A DNA stretch of 64,000 nucleotides from Actinoallomurus sp963850195. GTDB lineage: Bacteria; Actinomycetota; Actinomycetes; Streptosporangiales; Streptosporangiaceae. Below, piece after piece: positions 34,056-41,979 of this stretch. Position numbers and translations under genes: made by a program. The number at the start of each line of letters is the position of its first letter. Position 1 is the stretch's first letter. The stretch spans positions 248,001-312,000 of the forward strand of contig CAWKKD010000010.1 in NCBI GenBank assembly GCA_963850195.1, in the 5' to 3' direction. The notes beneath the pieces were generated by a model that saw only the letters and a program-made list of their open reading frames with translations, did no database searches and was not told the DNA's origin.

Positions 34056-34116
34056 CAACCGCAACGTTGCGGTTGATGGTGGTCGTCGCTAGCATCAATC
34101 TACAACCGCAACGTTG
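34056..34116. promoter_or_regulatory. Two TetR operator copies: perfect 20-bp palindrome and a 14-nt partial copy
   Basis: CAACCGCAACGTTGCGGTTG at 34056-34075 is a perfect palindrome. CAACCGCAACGTTG recurs at 34103-34116. Both lie in the 130-bp divergent region between the tetR-type gene and the aldo/keto reductase gene, flanking the likely promoters. Confidence 0.8.
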
Positions 34117-34166
34117 GAGATGCTTTGCGGGAGTCCAGTAAGACGAATGCCAGGAAAGGCACGGAT

Positions 34167-35030
34167 ATGGCCGACAGTGTTCCCGGCGGAGCCCTCACGC
34201 TCGCGGACGACCTCACCCTCAGCCGCATGGGCTTCGGTGCCATGCAGCTGGCCGGGCCCGGTGTCACGGGGCCGCCCAAGGACCGTGACCAGGCGCTCGC
34301 GGTGCTGCGCGAGGCCGTCGAGCTCGGCATCACCCACATCGACACCAGCGACTTCTACGGACCGTTCGTCGTCAACGAGCTCATCCGGGAGGCCCTGCAC
34401 CCCTACCCGGCCGACCTGCGCATCGTTACCAAGGTGGGCGCGCGCCGCGGCGAGGACGGTAGCTGGAACCCCTCACTGGAGCCCGAGGACCTCAAGGCCC
34501 AGGTCCACGAAAACCTCCAGCGCCTCGCCGTGGACGCCCTCGACGTCGTCAACCTGCGCCTCTCGATCGAGGGCAGTGGTGAGGACTCCATCGCGGAGCC
34601 GTTCGGCGCCCTGGCCGAGCTGCGAAAGGACGGCCTGATCCGGCACCTCGGCATCAGCGACGCCTCCGCGACCCAGCTCACCGAGGCGCAGGGCATCGCG
34701 CCCGTCGTCACGGTGCAGAACCACTACAACCTCGCCGAACGCGGAGACGACGCGCTCGTCGACCGATGCGCGGCCGAGAACATCGCCTACGCCGCGTTCT
34801 TCCCCCTGGGCGGCTTCACCCCACTCCAGTCACAGACGCTCGCCGACGTCGCCGCCCGCCTAGAGGCCTCACCGCAGCAGGTCGCCCTGGCCTGGCTACT
34901 CCAGCGGTCCGCGACGACCGTCCTCATCCCCGGAACCTCGTCCCTGGCCCACCTACGCGAGAACGTCGCCGCGGCAAGCCTGAAGCTCCCACCCGACGCC
35001 GTCGCCGACCTCGACACCATCGCCGGCTAG
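34167..35030 (+). CDS. Aldo/keto reductase
   Basis: A 287-residue NADPH-dependent TIM-barrel oxidoreductase. LSRMGFGAMQLAGPG and ITHIDTSDFYGPFVVNELIREAL give the catalytic Asp and Tyr; IVTKVGARRG carries the Lys; TVQNHYNLAERGD and VLIPGTSSLAHLRENV form the cofactor side. It belongs to the pyridoxal-reductase/AKR13-like group frequently controlled by divergent TetR proteins. ATG 34167 follows GGAAAGG. Substrate unknown, probably a reactive aldehyde. Confidence 0.9.
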   Translation: MADSVPGGALTLADDLTLSRMGFGAMQLAGPGVTGPPKDRDQALAVLREAVELGITHIDTSDFYGPFVVNELIREALHPYPADLRIVTKVGARRGEDGSWNPSLEPEDLKAQVHENLQRLAVDALDVVNLRLSIEGSGEDSIAEPFGALAELRKDGLIRHLGISDASATQLTEAQGIAPVVTVQNHYNLAERGDDALVDRCAAENIAYAAFFPLGGFTPLQSQTLADVAARLEASPQQVALAWLLQRSATTVLIPGTSSLAHLRENVAAASLKLPPDAVADLDTIAG

Positions 35031-35071
35031 CCGCCCGGCGGATGTCCGAGCCGGATGGCGCCGGGACGTGT

Positions 35072-35166
35072 CCGGCGAGCGCGACCTGGGATCGGGCTGG
35101 ACGCCCCCCGGCGAGCGCGACCTGGGATCGGCCGGACGCGCCCCGACGAGCGCGATCCGGGATCGG
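35072..35166 (+). repeat. Three degenerate tandem repeats, about 36-nt period
   Basis: The 24-mer beginning CCGGCGAGCGCGACCTGGGA and ending TCGG occurs at 35072-35095 and, identically, at 35108-35131. A third copy with three changes lies at 35143-35166. Spacers are 11-12 nt. The gap 35031-35240 contains no gene; after the repeats a GTCCGAGGGG motif recurs twice. It is too few and too GC-skewed for CRISPR. Confidence 0.7.
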
Positions 35167-35240
35167 TCGGGCGCGTCCGAGGGGTGTCGGAGGGTGCGTG
35201 TCCGAGGGGGTGTCCGACCGATCCTTCAGACGCGGATCCT

Positions 35241-36008
35241 TTAGACGCGGCCTGGGGCGCCGGCGTGGATGAGGTTGACCGACAGGAGGAGGTCGCGGTC
35301 GGTGAGGATCTCCTCCGGGGTGCCCTCCGCGACGATCGTGTGGCCCTCGGAGAAGACCAGGCAGCGGTCCGCGATTTGCGGGAGGACGTCGAGGTCGTGC
35401 GTCGCGTGGACGATGGTCTTGCCTGCGGCGCCGAGTTGTTCGATCAGGTCGGTGAGCCAGTACTGCGAACGCGGGTCGAGGGCCGCGGTGGGCTCGTCGA
35501 ACAGCAGTACTTCGGGGTTGGTGGCCAGTACGCCGGCGATGGCGACGCGTTTCTTCTGCCCGCCCGAGAGTTGGAACGGCGCGCGGTCGGCCAGGTCGGC
35601 GATGCCCAGCATCGCGAGGGTCTCCTCGACGCGCGCCTCGGCCTGTTCGGGGGTCAGGCCGAGCTGGAGCGGGCCGAAGGCCACTTCCTCGCGGACGTTG
35701 GGGGAGAAGACCTGGGCGTCGGAGTTCTGGAATACGAACCCGACGCGGGACCGGAACGCCTGGGAGAACTGCTCGTCCTCCAGGGTGTCCTCGGTGACGG
35801 GATGGTCGAAGGCGGTGAAGGTGCCCGACGACGGGAAGACCAGCCCGTCCAGGAGCTTGAGCAGGGTGGACTTGCCGCAGCCGTTGGCGCCGAGCAGGGC
35901 GACGCGCTCGCCCGCACGTACGTCCAGGGAGACCCGGTCCAGGGCGGGGAAGCGGTCGAGGTAGGAGTAGGACACCTCGTGGCAGGAGAACACGACGTCA
36001 GCGGCCAA
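35241..36008 (-). CDS. cbiO: Cobalt ECF-type transporter, ATPase
   Basis: A 255-residue ABC ATPase with Walker A LLGANGCGKSTLLKLLDG, signature LSGGQKKRVAIAGVLA, Walker B VLLFDEPTAALDP and the switch histidine in IVHATHDLDVLP. The CbiO/EcfA type is shown by the Q-loop context FVFQNSDAQVFSPNVREEVAFGPLQLGL. Its start lies 11 nt inside the cbiQ end. With CbiQ and CbiM it forms an energy-coupling-factor importer for Co2+ (or Ni2+). It is the last gene of the leftward cbiM-cbiQ-cbiO operon. Confidence 0.92.
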   Translation of the reverse strand: MAADVVFSCHEVSYSYLDRFPALDRVSLDVRAGERVALLGANGCGKSTLLKLLDGLVFPSSGTFTAFDHPVTEDTLEDEQFSQAFRSRVGFVFQNSDAQVFSPNVREEVAFGPLQLGLTPEQAEARVEETLAMLGIADLADRAPFQLSGGQKKRVAIAGVLATNPEVLLFDEPTAALDPRSQYWLTDLIEQLGAAGKTIVHATHDLDVLPQIADRCLVFSEGHTIVAEGTPEEILTDRDLLLSVNLIHAGAPGRV

Positions 36009-36924
36009 GGAAACGGTCTCCGGTCAGTACGGCGGCGGCGAGGACGAGACAGCAGGCGGCGGCGAGGACGTCCAGGCCGGTCAGCCGGAAGCGCTGCAGG
36101 GTCTTGGCGTCGCCGCGGTAGCCGCGGGCGGTCATCGCCTGGTGCACCTCCTCGGACAGCTGGTGCGCCTTGCCGAACAGCGCGCCGCCACCGGCGCCGA
36201 GGAACGCGCGCGCGCTCGCGTCGTGTTTCGCGGCGCCGATCGTGCGGGAGCGGCGGGCTTCGTACATGTCGGTGACGGTGTTCAGCAGCAGGAAGATGTA
36301 GCGGTAGGCCATGCCGATGATCAGTATGAAGATCTTCGGTACGCCGACCGAGCGCAGCGCGGCGAGCAGCCGCACCCACGGCGTGGTGAGCGTCAGCAGC
36401 ACCACCAGCGAGATCGACACCGCGACCCGGCTGATGACCAGGGCGGCCGAGGTCAGGCCCTGGCTCGTGAACCCCTCGGCGTGGCCGTGCCAGTGCCACA
36501 GGGTCAGTACGACGTGCCCGCGGGTCACGACGGACAGGGTTGCGGGCAGCACGACGATCCCGGTGAAGATCGGCACGAACAGCCACACCCGCCTGACGAA
36601 GAAGCCGATCGGCAGTGCGGACGCGGCGGCGAGCGCGAGCGTGACGGCGTACATGGCCAGCAGGGTCGGGATGTTGCGCGCCAGCCCGGCAGAGACGAGC
36701 AGGACGATGACGGAGACGAACTTGACCCGGGGGTCGAGGCGCTGCAGCAGCCCGCTCCGCGTGGCGGCGTCGTCGCCGAACATCACCTGGCGGAGCAGGG
36801 TGGCGCCGCCGGTCAGCGTCTTCTCGACGTAACCGCCCTTCTTACGCCTCCCGATGCATCCGCACGGGCACATCGCGGGCTCGCCCTGGAGCAGCCACGC
36901 GGGCACCTCGAGCGTGTCACTCAC
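35998..36924 (-). CDS. cbiQ: Cobalt ECF-type transporter, transmembrane coupling protein
   Basis: A 308-residue membrane protein (EcfT/CbiQ family). After a cytosolic N-terminus with a CPCGC patch, LLQRLDPRVKFVSVIVLLVSAGL starts the helices. The two coupling motifs MYEARRSRTIG and the later alanine/arginine/glycine segment MTARGYRG are the helices that contact CbiO. The GTG start overlaps the cbiM stop. It transmits ATPase movement to the substrate-specific subunit. Confidence 0.9.
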   Translation of the reverse strand: MSDTLEVPAWLLQGEPAMCPCGCIGRRKKGGYVEKTLTGGATLLRQVMFGDDAATRSGLLQRLDPRVKFVSVIVLLVSAGLARNIPTLLAMYAVTLALAAASALPIGFFVRRVWLFVPIFTGIVVLPATLSVVTRGHVVLTLWHWHGHAEGFTSQGLTSAALVISRVAVSISLVVLLTLTTPWVRLLAALRSVGVPKIFILIIGMAYRYIFLLLNTVTDMYEARRSRTIGAAKHDASARAFLGAGGGALFGKAHQLSEEVHQAMTARGYRGDAKTLQRFRLTGLDVLAAACCLVLAAAVLTGDRFLGR

Positions 36925-37988
36925 GACTGGCGCACCGGCGCGTGGCCAGGGTCACGCCGTACGACGAGCCGCCGTACGGCCGCGCCGACGAGGAAGATCA
37001 CCGCGCCGATCACGGCGATCCCGACGACGGCGGAGACGAGGTACCCGAGCGTGGGGCTCGCGTCGGAGCCGAAGCCGTAGCCGCCCAAGATCGCGTGGTG
37101 CCAGAACCCGTTGTACTTGTTCAGCCCGCTCGGCACCGACGACAGGTGGTATCTGCGCAGGTCCAGCTCCTGCGGGGAGTCCTCGCCGAACGCCCCTCCG
37201 GGGGCCAGCAGCCCGAGCGGGGTGAGCGCCACCATGACCGCCACCGCGCCGAGCGCGACCGCGATGGGCCGGACCCGCCGCGTCCGCCGCTCGCCGGGCG
37301 CCGCCGATCCGGGGTGGTTGACGCGCAGCAGCGCGACGTTGGCCCGCTGGAGGTACGCCACGACGCCGCCGGTCAGGATCGCCTCGGCGGCGCCCGCGAC
37401 CGTCAGGTGCGCCAGGGCCATCGCCGGGATGGTCTGCGACAGGTGGTACGGCGCGTACAGCGGCGCGCCCGCGGCGTTGTGGAACAGCGTCGGCTGGAGC
37501 CCGAACTCGATCGCGGCGGCCAGCGCGGCGGCGTTGATGCCGAGGTAGCCGCCGACCGCGGCGGCGATCGGGCGGCGGGTGCCGGTCAGCTCGGAGCGCC
37601 CGGCCAGCAGCCGGTAGACGGCCAGGCCGACGAACGGCGCGATGATCGCCATGTTCACGCAGTTGACGCCGTACGCCAGCACGCCGCCGTCGCCGAACAG
37701 GAGGGCCTGGAAGGCCAGCGCCACGCTGACCGCCAGCACCGCCGCCCATGGTCCGAGCAGGATCGCGATGACCGTCGCCCCAATCGCGTGCGCGGTCGTG
37801 CCGTCCGGGATCGGCACGTTGAACATCATCACCAGGAAGCTGACCGCCGACAGCACCGCGAGCGTGGGCACGTGACGGTTCTTGACCACGCGCTGGACCC
37901 GCCGGGCGGCGACGGTCCAGACCGGAAGTGCCGCGACGAACCCCACCGCGCACGTCTGGGGGCTCAGATAGCCGTCGGGGATGTGCAT
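36921..37988 (-). CDS. cbiM: Cobalt/nickel substrate-binding membrane protein, CbiM fused to a C-terminal PDGLE/CbiN-like domain
   Basis: A 355-residue protein starting at the diagnostic MHIPDGYLSP, whose N-terminal Met-His-Ile forms the square-planar Co/Ni site after Met processing. About seven helices follow (conserved DGTTAHAIGATVIAILLGPWAA). From about residue 240 an extra module, GAVAVMVALTPLGLLAPGGAFGED with a terminal helix, is the PDGLE/CbiN-like part that is a separate gene in many bacteria. ATG 37988 is fixed by the motif. A palindromic metalloregulator-like site lies upstream. Metal choice (Co or Ni) cannot be decided, but the surrounding cob genes favour cobalt. Confidence 0.9.
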   Translation of the reverse strand: MHIPDGYLSPQTCAVGFVAALPVWTVAARRVQRVVKNRHVPTLAVLSAVSFLVMMFNVPIPDGTTAHAIGATVIAILLGPWAAVLAVSVALAFQALLFGDGGVLAYGVNCVNMAIIAPFVGLAVYRLLAGRSELTGTRRPIAAAVGGYLGINAAALAAAIEFGLQPTLFHNAAGAPLYAPYHLSQTIPAMALAHLTVAGAAEAILTGGVVAYLQRANVALLRVNHPGSAAPGERRTRRVRPIAVALGAVAVMVALTPLGLLAPGGAFGEDSPQELDLRRYHLSSVPSGLNKYNGFWHHAILGGYGFGSDASPTLGYLVSAVVGIAVIGAVIFLVGAAVRRLVVRRDPGHAPVRQS

Positions 37989-38021
37989 CGCACCGCTCCC
38001 TGCGAATTCGCTCGCGCTTCT

Positions 38022-38047
38022 GTCGCAGTTGCGACCTATTGGCAATA
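38022..38047. promoter_or_regulatory. Nested palindromes / Nur-like box upstream of cbiM
   Basis: TTGCGA-CCTAT-TGGCAA (38029-38045) fits the TTGCAA-N5-TTGCAA layout of nickel-responsive Nur (Fur family) boxes at 10 of 12 positions. It overlaps GTCGCA-GT-TGCGAC (38022-38035) and TATTG-G-CAATA (38037-38047). There is no room for, and no sequence of, a cobalamin riboswitch here. Confidence 0.45.
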
Positions 38048-38143
38048 ACGTAGTTGACGCGGAACGGTACGGCCAGACCGGGGCGGTGATTCCGGTCGGC
38101 CCCGTCTGAGATGCTGCATGCTCACCACGACGAGGGAGCGGCG

Positions 38144-38566
38144 ATGCAGCGGCGCGAGCGGCGCACCGACCACCGGCTTGGCCTGGACGACGAGCTGTTG
38201 CTGGCGTTCTGGCGCGAGCGTCACCTGTGCACGCTGACCACGTCGCGCGCCGACGGCACCCCGCACGTCGTACCGACCGGCGCGACGCTCGACGCCGAGG
38301 CGGGGATCCTCCGGGTGATCACCTCCGGCAGCTCGCTGAAGGCGCGCCACGTCGCGCGGGCCGGCGCGGACGGGCTGCCGGTCGCGGTCTGCCAGGTCGA
38401 CGGCCGTCGGTGGGCGACGGTCGAGGGCCGCGCGGTGATCCGCGACGAGCCGGAGGCGATCGCCGACGCCGAGCGCCGCTACACCGAGCGCTACCAGCCC
38501 CCACGCCCGAACCCCGAGCGCGTCGTCATCGAGGTGACCATCGCACGGGTCATCGGCAATGTCTGA
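38144..38566 (+). CDS. PPOX-class (F420-dependent type) flavin/deazaflavin-binding protein
   Basis: A 140-residue split-barrel protein of the pyridoxamine-phosphate-oxidase-like superfamily: LLLAFWRERHLCTLTTSRADGTPHVVPTGATLD, then GILRVITSGSSLKARHVARAG and VCQVDGRRWATVEGRAVI. This pattern fits the TIGR03618-type F420-binding group of actinobacteria. ATG 38144 follows GGGAG at 5 nt and is preferred to an ATG 33 nt upstream. It overlaps the cobL start by 8 bp, so it is the first gene of an operon with cobL-cobM, but a role in cobalamin synthesis is not established. Confidence 0.82.
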   Translation: MQRRERRTDHRLGLDDELLLAFWRERHLCTLTTSRADGTPHVVPTGATLDAEAGILRVITSGSSLKARHVARAGADGLPVAVCQVDGRRWATVEGRAVIRDEPEAIADAERRYTERYQPPRPNPERVVIEVTIARVIGNV

Positions 38567-39740
38567 GGTCACGATCGTCGGCATCGGCGCCGACGGCTGG
38601 AACGGCCTGCCGGAGGCCTCGCGGCAGATCGTGCGCAGGGCCGACGTCGTGCTCGGCGCCGCGCGCCAGCTCGGCCTGATCCCGGACGACGAGGGGATCA
38701 CCGGCGTCGCGTGGCCGTCGCCGATGCTGCCCGCGCTGCCCGGGCTGTTCGAGGAGCACGGAGGCCGGCGGGTGGTGGTCCTGGCCAGCGGCGACCCGAT
38801 GTTCTACGGCGTCGGCACCACGATCGTGCGGCTGCTGGGCGCCGATCGCGTACGCGTGCTGCCGCACCCGTCGTCGGTGTCGCTGGCCTGTGCGCGCCTG
38901 GGCTGGCCGGTGGAGGAGACCGAGGTGATCAGCACGGTCGGTCGGCCGCTCGCACTCGTGGGCGCCGCGCTCGCCCCCGGCCGCAGGCTGCTGGTCCTCA
39001 GCGCCGACCACCGGACGCCCGCGCAGGTAGCCGCCCTGCTCGCCGAGCGCGGCCACGGCGACAGCGAGGTGACCGTACTCGAGCGGCTCGGCGCGCCGGA
39101 CGAACGCGTCGGCCCGATCCACGACGACGTCGACCCGCTCAACATCGTCGCCGTACGCTGCGGCGGCACGACCGCGCTGCCGGTCGTCCCCGGGCTGCCC
39201 GACGACGCGTACGACCACGACGGCCAGCTCACCAAGAGGGAGGTGCGCGCGGTCACCCTCGCCCGGCTCGCGCCGGTCCCCGGCGAGCTGCTGTGGGACG
39301 TCGGCGCCGGCGCCGGCAGCATCGCGATCGAGTGGACGCGCGCCCACCGCACCTGCCGGGCGATCGCGGTCGAGGGCCGGCCCGATCGGGCCGAGCGCAT
39401 CACCGCCAACGCCGAGACCCTCGGCGTGCCCGGCCTGCGCGTCGTCATCGGCACGGCGCCGAAGGCGCTCGACGGCCTGGACACCCCAGACGCGATCTTC
39501 ATCGGCGGCGGTGTCACCGTGCCCGGCATGCTCACCGCCTGCTGGGACGCCCTGCGGCCCGGCGGGCGCCTGGTCGTCAACGCCGTGACCGTCGAGTCCG
39601 AGCGCGTCGTGAGCGAGGCGTACGCCGAGCTCGGTGGCGAGCTCACGCGTATTACGATCAACCGCGCCTCGCCGGTGGGTGGATTCACCGGGTGGAAGGC
39701 GATGATGCCGGTGACACAGTGGATGGTGACCAAGCGATGA
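38559..39740 (+). CDS. cobL: Precorrin-6Y C5,15-methyltransferase (decarboxylating), CbiE-CbiT fusion
   Basis: A 393-residue bifunctional enzyme. The N-terminal CbiE part (residues 1-200) is a tetrapyrrole methylase (VTIVGIGADGWNGLPEASR, VVVLASGDPMFYGVGTTI). The C-terminal CbiT part (about 210-393) is a class I methyltransferase with LLWDVGAGAGSIAIEWTRA and IFIGGGVTVPGML. Together they methylate C5 and C15 and remove the C12 acetate carboxyl, converting dihydroprecorrin-6 to precorrin-8X. Its stop overlaps the cobM start (ATGA). Confidence 0.94.
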   Translation: MSEVTIVGIGADGWNGLPEASRQIVRRADVVLGAARQLGLIPDDEGITGVAWPSPMLPALPGLFEEHGGRRVVVLASGDPMFYGVGTTIVRLLGADRVRVLPHPSSVSLACARLGWPVEETEVISTVGRPLALVGAALAPGRRLLVLSADHRTPAQVAALLAERGHGDSEVTVLERLGAPDERVGPIHDDVDPLNIVAVRCGGTTALPVVPGLPDDAYDHDGQLTKREVRAVTLARLAPVPGELLWDVGAGAGSIAIEWTRAHRTCRAIAVEGRPDRAERITANAETLGVPGLRVVIGTAPKALDGLDTPDAIFIGGGVTVPGMLTACWDALRPGGRLVVNAVTVESERVVSEAYAELGGELTRITINRASPVGGFTGWKAMMPVTQWMVTKR

Positions 39741-40480
39741 CGGTGCACTTCATCGGCGCCGGGCCCGGCGCCGCCGACCTGATCACGGTGCGCGGCCGCG
39801 ACCTGATCGCGGCGTCACCCGTGTGCCTCTACGCGGGCAGCCTGGTCCCGGCGGAGCTCCTGGAGGTGTGTCCCGAGGGCGCACGCCTGGTGGACACCGC
39901 CGAGATGGTCCTGGACGACATCATCGCCGAGATGGCGGCCGCGTACGCCGCCGGGCTGGACGTCGCGCGGCTGCACTCGGGCGACCCGTCGGTCTTCAGC
40001 GCGATGGCCGAGCAGATGCGCCGTCTCGACGCCGCCGGCGTCCCGTACGACGTGACGCCCGGCGTGCCGGCGTTCGCCGCCGCGGCGGCGTCGCTGCGCC
40101 GCGAGCTCACCGTGCCGGGCGTCGGACAGACGATCATCTTGACGCGCACGTCGGCCCGCGCCACCCCGATGCCGCCGACCGAGGACCTCGCCACACTGGG
40201 CCGCAGCCGCGCCACGCTCGTCCTCCACCTGGCCGTGCAGCGCATCGACGTCCTGGTCGAGGAGCTGATCCCCAACTACGGCGCCGACTGCCCGGTCGCG
40301 GTGGTCGCCTTCGCCGGCCGGCCCGACGAGGTCACACTGCGCGGCACGCTCGCCGACATCGCCGGCAAGGTGGCCGAGGCGGGCATCAAGCGCACCGCCG
40401 TCATCGTGGTGGGTTCGGTCCTGACCGCCGAGTCGTTCCCGGACAGCCACCTCTACTCAGCCGGCCGCTGCCGGACCTGA
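39737..40480 (+). CDS. cobM: Precorrin-4 C11-methyltransferase
   Basis: A 247-residue tetrapyrrole methylase. FIGAGPGAADLITVRGRDLI at the N-terminus is the signature; VARLHSGDPSVFSAMAEQM is the SAM-binding GDP loop; YDVTPGVPAFAAAAASL and ELTVPGVGQTIILTRTSARATPMP are typical of CobM/CbiF. It methylates precorrin-4 at C11 to give precorrin-5. The ATG overlaps the cobL stop. It converges with the membrane-protein gene, 8 bp away, which marks the left edge of the block interrupting the cob locus. Confidence 0.94.
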   Translation: MTVHFIGAGPGAADLITVRGRDLIAASPVCLYAGSLVPAELLEVCPEGARLVDTAEMVLDDIIAEMAAAYAAGLDVARLHSGDPSVFSAMAEQMRRLDAAGVPYDVTPGVPAFAAAAASLRRELTVPGVGQTIILTRTSARATPMPPTEDLATLGRSRATLVLHLAVQRIDVLVEELIPNYGADCPVAVVAFAGRPDEVTLRGTLADIAGKVAEAGIKRTAVIVVGSVLTAESFPDSHLYSAGRCRT

Positions 40481-40488
40481 GGGCGGCG

Positions 40489-41979
40489 TCAGCATACGAC
40501 CGACGGCTGGATCGGGCGGCGCTCGAGCACGGCGCGTGCGCGGGTACGGGAGAGGTTGAAGCCGGTCCACGAGCCGCCGTCGTCCAGCATCCTGGCGATG
40601 TCGCGCAGGGCGCAGGAACGCTGTGGCTCGGGGAGCCGGTCGAGGGCGGGGACCGCGTCGGCGGACAGGCCGGAGAGGTAGGAGACGTCCGTCGTACCGG
40701 CCTGCCGGAAATGGTGGACGTCACGGGCGGCGATGAAGCCGTCGGGGTTGAGCAGGCCCAGCGCCAGCAGACCGGCGGCGCCGCTCGCCGCGATCGCGCG
40801 GGGCAGCCACGTCGCCCTGAGCCGGATGCCGGCGATCGCGATCAGGACGACGACCAGGCCCATCCACAGTTCGAAGGCGTGCACCCAGAGGCGCAGCCGG
40901 GTCCAGCCGTACGCCTCCTCGTACAGGTAGAGCCGACGCAGTGCCACGGCGACGACCACCAGGGTCAGCACGCACAGCAGGCCGAGGAGCGTACGGACGC
41001 CGGCGCGGTCCGCGCGGCCCTCCCGAGGGGCGTACCGGACGGCGACGGCCACGATCGCCAGGACCAGGCCGGTGACGACCAGGAGCTGCCAGAAGCCCTG
41101 CCTCGCGTACTCCGCGTAGGTCAGGCCGGTGGAGCGCAGCAGGCGGTCCTTGTCCGAGGCCAGCAGCACGTCCGCCTGGACCGCGGCGAAGGCGAGGAAC
41201 ATCAGGTCGAGCGCGACGATCGGGATGGCCCAGGGCGCACGGCCGATCGGCGTCGCGGAGGCTGCACGCGCGAACCGCGGCGGGGCGACGGCCAGGAACC
41301 CTCCGGCGAGGACCCCGGCGGTGGTGACGACGAAGAAGACGGCCGACGCGACCACCCGGTCCACCCGCAATGCCGGGAACAGCCCGGAGATCGCCCGGCC
41401 GAACGCGACGTCCGCCCCGGCGAACAGCGCGCCGAACACCGCGAGCAGCGCACCCGTGACGAGGAGCGAACCCACGATCGGCCCGAGCGGCCGCCGTTCG
41501 GACCGCGCGAGCCCGGCCAGGCCGAGGCGCGTCCAGGACACCGAGCGCAGGGCCGCCAACGGCAGCGAGAGTCCCCCGCCGAGCAGGTCGATCCAGGTAC
41601 GGCCGCCGGTCAGCGCGTACGACCCGAGCGGCACGGCCAGCAGGGCCGCCAGGGCGGTGAGCCAGCCGGCGTCGATCAGGGCGGGCAGCGCCAGCAGCGC
41701 CATCGTGAGCGCGGCGAATCCCATCGACGTACGGGTACGGCGGGCGACCGGGACGAGTACGGCGAGGACCGCCACCGCCATGATCGGGACGTTCAGCCCG
41801 AACCGCCCGGGAAGAATAGCCGCGGCCAGGATCCCGGCAGCCAGCGCGCCGCCCAGCTGCGCCGGCGAGACCGGTCGCGGCGGGTCCGGCCAGTCGAGCA
41901 GCGGTGTCCGGGTGCGCCGGGCGGCCGGCGACGTGGGCCGGGAGAGCTCGGGCCCGGAGGAGGCGGGCAGCTCGGTCAT
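40489..41979 (-). CDS. DUF4173/DUF4153-type polytopic membrane protein
   Basis: A 496-residue protein with a proline-rich cytosolic N-terminus and about ten hydrophobic helices (e.g. FGLNVPIMAVAVLAVLVPVA, VFFVVTTAGVLAGGFLAVA, FWQLLVVTGLVLAIVAVAVR). The conserved GLTYAEYARQGFWQLL and LYLYEEAYGWTRLRLWVHAFELW are the DUF4173 signature. The C-terminal stretch of about 70 residues is soluble. It is coupled (4-bp overlap) to the histidine kinase gene, so it may be the kinase's sensory partner or main target. Function unknown. Confidence 0.85.
   Translation of the reverse strand: MTELPASSGPELSRPTSPAARRTRTPLLDWPDPPRPVSPAQLGGALAAGILAAAILPGRFGLNVPIMAVAVLAVLVPVARRTRTSMGFAALTMALLALPALIDAGWLTALAALLAVPLGSYALTGGRTWIDLLGGGLSLPLAALRSVSWTRLGLAGLARSERRPLGPIVGSLLVTGALLAVFGALFAGADVAFGRAISGLFPALRVDRVVASAVFFVVTTAGVLAGGFLAVAPPRFARAASATPIGRAPWAIPIVALDLMFLAFAAVQADVLLASDKDRLLRSTGLTYAEYARQGFWQLLVVTGLVLAIVAVAVRYAPREGRADRAGVRTLLGLLCVLTLVVVAVALRRLYLYEEAYGWTRLRLWVHAFELWMGLVVVLIAIAGIRLRATWLPRAIAASGAAGLLALGLLNPDGFIAARDVHHFRQAGTTDVSYLSGLSADAVPALDRLPEPQRSCALRDIARMLDDGGSWTGFNLSRTRARAVLERRPIQPSVVC

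Noticed and set aside
35072..35166. CRISPR array
   Set aside because: Only three units with 11-12-nt spacers, one diverged, and no cas genes nearby.
37989..38143. Adenosylcobalamin riboswitch before cbiM
   Set aside because: The gap is too short and lacks the GCCACTG core seen clearly before cobN.
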